NCBI GenBank assembly: GCA_002729235.1
Contig: PBTY01000056.1
Span: forward strand, 27,351-91,350
Length of the DNA: 64,000 nt
Direction of reading: 5' to 3'
DNA from: Rickettsiales bacterium
GTDB taxonomy: Bacteria > Bacteroidota > Bacteroidia > Cytophagales > Cyclobacteriaceae
Each line of letters starts with the position of its first letter. Position 1 is the first letter of the stretch. A program made the translations under genes and the position numbers. Below the pieces are notes generated by a model that worked only from the letters and a program-made list of their open reading frames with translations, ran no database searches and was not told where the DNA came from. This document shows positions 60,492-64,000 of this stretch, in pieces.

Positions 60492-61937
60492 ATGCAGAAA
60501 CTCAACCTTACACAATCATTATCTCAGAAGCTGTCTCCTCAGCAGATACAGTTCATTAAACTGTTGCAAGTACCAACAGCAGAGTTGGAAACACGCATAG
60601 AAGAAGAGCTCGAGGTAAACCCTGCTTTAGAGGAAGGTGCACCGGAAAAAGAGGATGAATACGGATCTGAAGACGAGTATGATGACTATGAAAATTCAAC
60701 AGAGTCGGAGAGTATAGAAGAATACCTTCATGATGATTACTCAGGTTACAAAATGCAAGGTGATGGCAGAAGTCCTGATGAGGATGACAAAGAAATGCCG
60801 ATTTCTGTGGGGTCCACTTTGCATGAACGCCTCGTAACGCAACTTGGCTATTTAAGACTTGACGAAAGAGAACATAAGTTAGGAGAACAGCTTATTGGCA
60901 GCGTAGATGCTGATGGATATATCCGCAGAGAACTGGAAGCGATTGTTAATGACCTGATCTTCTCACAAAATATAGAAACAGATGTAGAGGAGCTGGAGAG
61001 TATCTTATACAAGATTCAAAACTTTGATCCTCCCGGAATTGCAGCTAGAAATTTGCAAGAATGCCTGATACTGCAATTGGAAAGAAAAGATGAGCACACC
61101 GATCACCTGGAAATAGCAAAACAAGTCATTGATAAGTGCTTCAACGAATTCTCCAAAAAACACTATGACAAAATCGCTCGGAGACTGAATATTGAGGATG
61201 AAGAAGATCTAAAAGGTGCGATTTCGCTCATTACAAAACTCAATCCTAAACCTGGAGGTGCGGGTGAGGAGAACGTAAGAACTGCCCAGTACCTAATGCC
61301 TGACTTTTTACTCAACAATAACAATGGCAAGCTAGAGCTAACTTTGAACTCTCGAAATGCTCCAATGCTAAAAGTCAGCAGGTCCTATTCCGATATGCTT
61401 CATGCGTATGACAAGAGCGATAAGAAGGACAAGAAACTGAAAGAAACAGTTACGTTTATCAAACAAAAATTAGATTCTGCAAAATGGTTTATTGACGCTA
61501 TCAAGCAACGTCAGAACACGCTTTTGAACACGATGCAAGCAATCATTGATTTCCAATACGATTATTTCCAGGAAGGCGATGAGAGCAAGCTTAGGCCAAT
61601 GATCTTGAAAGACATAGCTGATAAAATTAACATGGATATTTCCACAGTATCAAGAGTTGCCAATAGTAAAAGTATTCAAACCGAATTTGGAATCTTTCCA
61701 CTGAAGTATTTCTTCTCCGAAGGAATAGCTACAGATTCTGGTGAGGACGTAAGTAGCCGAGAAGTCAAAAACAAATTAAAAGAGTTCATCGATGGTGAGG
61801 ACAAATCAAAGCCACTATCTGATGATAAATTAGAAAAACTTTTGAGAGGAGAGGGGTACAATATTGCCAGACGAACTGTAGCCAAATACAGAGAACAACT
61901 CAATATCCCTGTTGCAAGACTTAGAAAACAACTCTGA
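60492..61937 (+). CDS. rpoN: RNA polymerase sigma-54 factor
   Basis: A 481-residue sigma-54. The activator-interacting N terminus is present (MQKLNLTQSLSQKLSPQQIQ), then an acidic stretch (about 50-110), the core-binding region, a helix-turn-helix (IADKINMDISTVSRVANSK) and the RpoN box (ARRTVAKYREQLNIPVARLR) at the C terminus. It is followed without gap by a membrane-protein gene. Confidence 0.95.
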   Translation: MQKLNLTQSLSQKLSPQQIQFIKLLQVPTAELETRIEEELEVNPALEEGAPEKEDEYGSEDEYDDYENSTESESIEEYLHDDYSGYKMQGDGRSPDEDDKEMPISVGSTLHERLVTQLGYLRLDEREHKLGEQLIGSVDADGYIRRELEAIVNDLIFSQNIETDVEELESILYKIQNFDPPGIAARNLQECLILQLERKDEHTDHLEIAKQVIDKCFNEFSKKHYDKIARRLNIEDEEDLKGAISLITKLNPKPGGAGEENVRTAQYLMPDFLLNNNNGKLELTLNSRNAPMLKVSRSYSDMLHAYDKSDKKDKKLKETVTFIKQKLDSAKWFIDAIKQRQNTLLNTMQAIIDFQYDYFQEGDESKLRPMILKDIADKINMDISTVSRVANSKSIQTEFGIFPLKYFFSEGIATDSGEDVSSREVKNKLKEFIDGEDKSKPLSDDKLEKLLRGEGYNIARRTVAKYREQLNIPVARLRKQL

Positions 61938-62555
61938 GTGGAAAATTTAATGAAATCCGTATCAGCAGTATTTCATCCACTGCTCATGGCCACATACAGT
62001 TGTCTGATTATGTTTCTGGTAATTCCAGAGTTATTCGCTCCTATTAGATATGAATCCATACCATACTTTATTGGAGTAGTGTTTGTGACCACCTGTATCG
62101 TACCAGCAATCAGTATTTTGTTTTTGAGGTTTACACAAAGAGTATCCAGCCTAGAAATCACTAAACTGGAAGAGCGGTCTCTGCCCTTTCTTTCCATTGG
62201 TACTTTTTATGGAGTTACCACCTACATGTTTTATGCAAAAATGAATGTCCCAATCACACTGCTTGTCATGATGATCGCCGTGACATGCATGATTTTTCTG
62301 ATCTATTTAATCAGCTTCAAATTCAAAATAAGCGTTCATTCATCAGCAATCTGGGGAGTATCGGGATTATTTAGTGCCCTGGCTATAAAATATTTAACTA
62401 CCCTCAACATCACTGCAATAGCGATTATTTTCTTTGCAGCAGGACTAACTACTACTTCCAGATTGTATTTAGGAAGACACACACCTCAGGAAAGTTGGAG
62501 TGGTGCCTTGCTTGGGTTCACACTATGTTTTCTAACCTTTTACTTTTTCGGCTAA
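61938..62555 (+). CDS. PAP2-like membrane protein
   Basis: A 205-residue protein with five or six membrane helices. It resembles PAP2-superfamily-related proteins of Bacteroidota, with a late HTPQESWSGALLGF segment near the C terminus, but lacks an obvious complete phosphatase signature, so the activity is uncertain. A GTG at 61938 directly after the rpoN stop or the ATG at 61950 can start it. It overlaps the convergent gene by 4 bp. Confidence 0.65.
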   Translation: MENLMKSVSAVFHPLLMATYSCLIMFLVIPELFAPIRYESIPYFIGVVFVTTCIVPAISILFLRFTQRVSSLEITKLEERSLPFLSIGTFYGVTTYMFYAKMNVPITLLVMMIAVTCMIFLIYLISFKFKISVHSSAIWGVSGLFSALAIKYLTTLNITAIAIIFFAAGLTTTSRLYLGRHTPQESWSGALLGFTLCFLTFYFFG

Positions 62556-63235
62556 AAGCCACTTACGTTTAAGCCAATGGTCCAGGTTTGTGGGTTAGAA
62601 TCACCTAAATCATTATTGAATACATTATTCAGGTAATGTTTGTAATAAACGTGGAATGATCGGAATCCAAATCTGGCCTGAAGTCCATATCTAAAATCAA
62701 CTAAATCAAGATCATTGTAGAGTTTCTCTTTGTATTCGCCCTCTGCTACAAGGTATTTGATTTTGGTATGTGCACCAACTCTTCTACCTGCAAAGGCCCC
62801 TAAACCTATAAACCATCCTTCGCCCTCTTTGGTCCCTAAAGGGTGAATTCTAAACTCTACCGGTACCTCAGCATAAGTTGCAACCAGTTTATTCTTAGCA
62901 AAATTCACATTCAGAGAATCAAATGAAACAGACCCATCACTTTGTCTCAACCAGGTATTACCCCCCTTAGACGCATATTTATCAATGGTTACACCTGGAC
63001 TTAGATGAAATGCAATTCTCTTTGATATTTCGAATCGTTTACTGTAGTAAATGCCAACAGAATTTGATCCCCAAAGTTTCGTATTAAATTCTTCTGGGGC
63101 ATTCGTCCATGTATTGAAGCCAAAATCAAACATTAAATCTCCTGGGAAATTAGGTTGAGTTGGTCTTTCTTTTTCTTGTGCAAAAAGACAAGTGGTTATA
63201 ATTAATAAAAGTGCTGTACCTACTAGTCGCTTCAT
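62552..63235 (-). CDS. Outer-membrane beta-barrel protein
   Basis: A 227-residue protein with a signal peptide (about 1-19, LLLIITTCLFAQ) and eight or so amphipathic strands with aromatic ends (SVGIYYSKRFEISKRIAFHL, FRYGLQARFGFRSFHVYYK, QTWTIGLNVSGF). It belongs to the PorT/OmpX-like small barrels common in Bacteroidota; a specific role cannot be assigned. Confidence 0.75.
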   Translation of the reverse strand: MKRLVGTALLLIITTCLFAQEKERPTQPNFPGDLMFDFGFNTWTNAPEEFNTKLWGSNSVGIYYSKRFEISKRIAFHLSPGVTIDKYASKGGNTWLRQSDGSVSFDSLNVNFAKNKLVATYAEVPVEFRIHPLGTKEGEGWFIGLGAFAGRRVGAHTKIKYLVAEGEYKEKLYNDLDLVDFRYGLQARFGFRSFHVYYKHYLNNVFNNDLGDSNPQTWTIGLNVSGF

Positions 63236-63293
63236 ATAAATGATTATTTCGGTGGCAAAGATAGAATCTATTTTAAAACCTAGATGATTAACG

Positions 63294-63322
63294 TTGATTT
63301 ATAAGACAAATTATTAACTTTG
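63294..63322 (+). promoter_or_regulatory. Promoter of tRNA-Arg(ACG), Bacteroidota type
   Basis: TTG at 63294-63296 and TAACTTTG at 63315-63322, 18 bp apart, fit the Bacteroidota consensus. The tRNA begins about 98 bp later. Confidence 0.6.
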
Positions 63323-63420
63323 TGCTCGATTTAAATCAACCACCCTACTTCAGGGTGCAAGATACACCTAAGAATGGAGCTCGATTGGAGTCTTATTCTT
63401 AAAAAGTGTTAAGTCGGAAT

Positions 63421-63494
63421 GGCCTCCTAGCTCAACTGAATAGAGCACTTGATTACGGCTCAAGAGGTTGCAGGTTTGAATCCTGCGGAGGTCA
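63421..63494 (+). tRNA. tRNA-Arg (anticodon ACG)
   Basis: Acceptor GGCCTCC with GGAGGTC (one G-U), D arm GCTC/GAGC, anticodon arm CTTGA / TTACGGC / TCAAG with anticodon ACG, T arm GCAGG-TTTGAAT-CCTGC, discriminator A. It reads CGN codons after inosine formation at the first anticodon base. Confidence 0.92.
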
Positions 63495-63504
63495 CTAAGA
63501 GAGT

Positions 63505-63535
63505 AAAGCCCTTTCATCTGGATGAAAGGGCTTTT
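63505..63535 (+). terminator. Terminator after tRNA-Arg(ACG)
   Basis: AAAGCCCTTTCATC (63505-63518) is complementary to GATGAAAGGGCTTT (63521-63534) around a TG pair, followed by TTGTGTTTTT. A strong rho-independent terminator ends the tRNA transcript. Confidence 0.85.
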
Positions 63536-63636
63536 GTGTTTTTAGACGTTCAGAATTTATTCTGACAAGGATATAAAAACGCAAAAGTCTAAATCTCTGA
63601 TTTAGGGCTTTACTCTCGGAATTAGGAACGACAGCA

Positions 63637-63659
63637 GGATCACCAAAGGTAATCCTGCG
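63637..63659 (-). terminator. Hairpin downstream of the amidohydrolase gene
   Basis: GCAGGAT...ATCCTGC, extended by ACC/GGT with one mismatch in each arm, lies about 55 bp after the stop of the amidohydrolase on the - strand. No clear T run follows, so termination is only probable. Confidence 0.4.
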
Positions 63660-63715
63660 TAAATCTCAAACCCGCAATGCAGCCCTTGGCGTCGCTTTCT
63701 AAATCCTTAGAAATA

Positions 63716-64000
63716 TCAATCTGGGAATCCACTCTTATCCAACCCCGGAATAATTCTGAGCGCGTTTTTATAATACACTTTTTTAAGCACTTCATCAGAA
63801 AGACCTAAACCGTACATTCTCCAAAAGGCATGATACTTTTTGTAGTAAGGAAAATACTCATCTTCTGTTTCTAACACCCTAAAGTATGTGTAATACTCTT
63901 CAGGATTGTATGCATCTTTAGCAAACAAAATCCTGTCCTGATACTTTTCAAAAAAGGCTTTTGCAAATCGAGGCTGTCTTCCCAACTCCGCAATTACGGC
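63716..64000 (-). CDS. Amidohydrolase family protein (C-terminal end, truncated by window)
   Basis: The frame runs off the right edge. The visible 94 residues (ELGRQPRFAKAFFEKYQDRI; ILFAKDAYNPEEYY; KKVYYKNALRIIPG) match the C-terminal part of metal-dependent hydrolases of the TIM-barrel amidohydrolase 2 family, including the late Asp of the metal centre in FAKDAY and the KNALRI closing segment. Substrate unknown. Confidence 0.75.
   Translation of the reverse strand, partial: AVIAELGRQPRFAKAFFEKYQDRILFAKDAYNPEEYYTYFRVLETEDEYFPYYKKYHAFWRMYGLGLSDEVLKKVYYKNALRIIPGLDKSGFPD

Overview
The window comes from a Bacteroidota chromosome, most likely a marine Cytophagales relative. The evidence is a type IX secretion (T9SS) C-terminal sorting domain, a PID-CTERM sorting peptide, a DUF4270 lipoprotein, and TAnnTTTG-type -7 promoter elements with upstream TTG in front of both tRNA genes. 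No rRNA, CRISPR array, integrase or complete insertion sequence was recognised.

Region 1 (1-6756, + strand) is a heavy-metal efflux cluster: the end of a CusC/CzcC-type outer-membrane channel, a CusB-type lipoprotein adaptor, a P1B-type ATPase whose SPC and HEGST motifs suggest the P1B-4 class, an HMA-CDF transporter, a DUF3703 protein, and a CzcD-type CDF transporter broken by a one-base frameshift. Metal capture is visible as His-rich stretches in the adaptor, the ATPase and the CDF protein.

Region 2 (about 6.8-39.4 kb) is accessory DNA that looks like one mobile element with a cargo island. Its backbone, mostly on the - strand, holds small coiled-coil membrane proteins, a RecA-like ATPase, a rare fused C5-cytosine/adenine methyltransferase, a RadC-like protein and a basic 54-residue protein (7.5-12.4 kb). 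It continues with a tightly packed block of about 20 genes (22.5-33.3 kb) coding for membrane-anchored, beta-rich, coiled-coil, peptidoglycan-binding, CHAP-lysin and transglutaminase-like proteins, then a Fic protein and a replication/regulation-like set (33.5-39.4 kb). The 22-33 kb block reads like the virion and lysis module of a tailless, membrane-containing virus: no terminase, portal, tail or HK97-type gene was recognised.

The cargo (12.5-22.4 kb) carries a complete ubiquitin-like conjugation operon: a beta-grasp protein ending in Gly, an E2-like protein, a JAB-E1 fusion and a DUF6527 zinc protein, followed by two unfamiliar members (a multi-pass membrane protein and an HExxH protein). 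Divergent to it, across a 121-bp region with a perfect 24-bp palindrome, lie a sigma-like factor, a small unknown protein, an ImmA/IrrE protease and a SF2 helicase. A DUF4365-TPR protein closes the island. I infer a regulated defence or stress module.

Region 3 (39.7-40.1 kb) is a tRNA-Arg(CCU) gene followed by two partial copies of its 3' half, a record of past site-specific integration.

Region 4 (40.1-64 kb) is ordinary chromosome: a giant 3.6-kresidue T9SS-secreted protein with a PID-CTERM peptide, an AraC remnant, a sterol-desaturase-like protein, an M23 peptidase, a DUF4270/kelch/outer-membrane operon, a LytS/LytTR two-component pair, asnS (its terminator lies inside the convergent gene), rpoN, a membrane protein, a beta-barrel protein, tRNA-Arg(ACG) and the end of an amidohydrolase.
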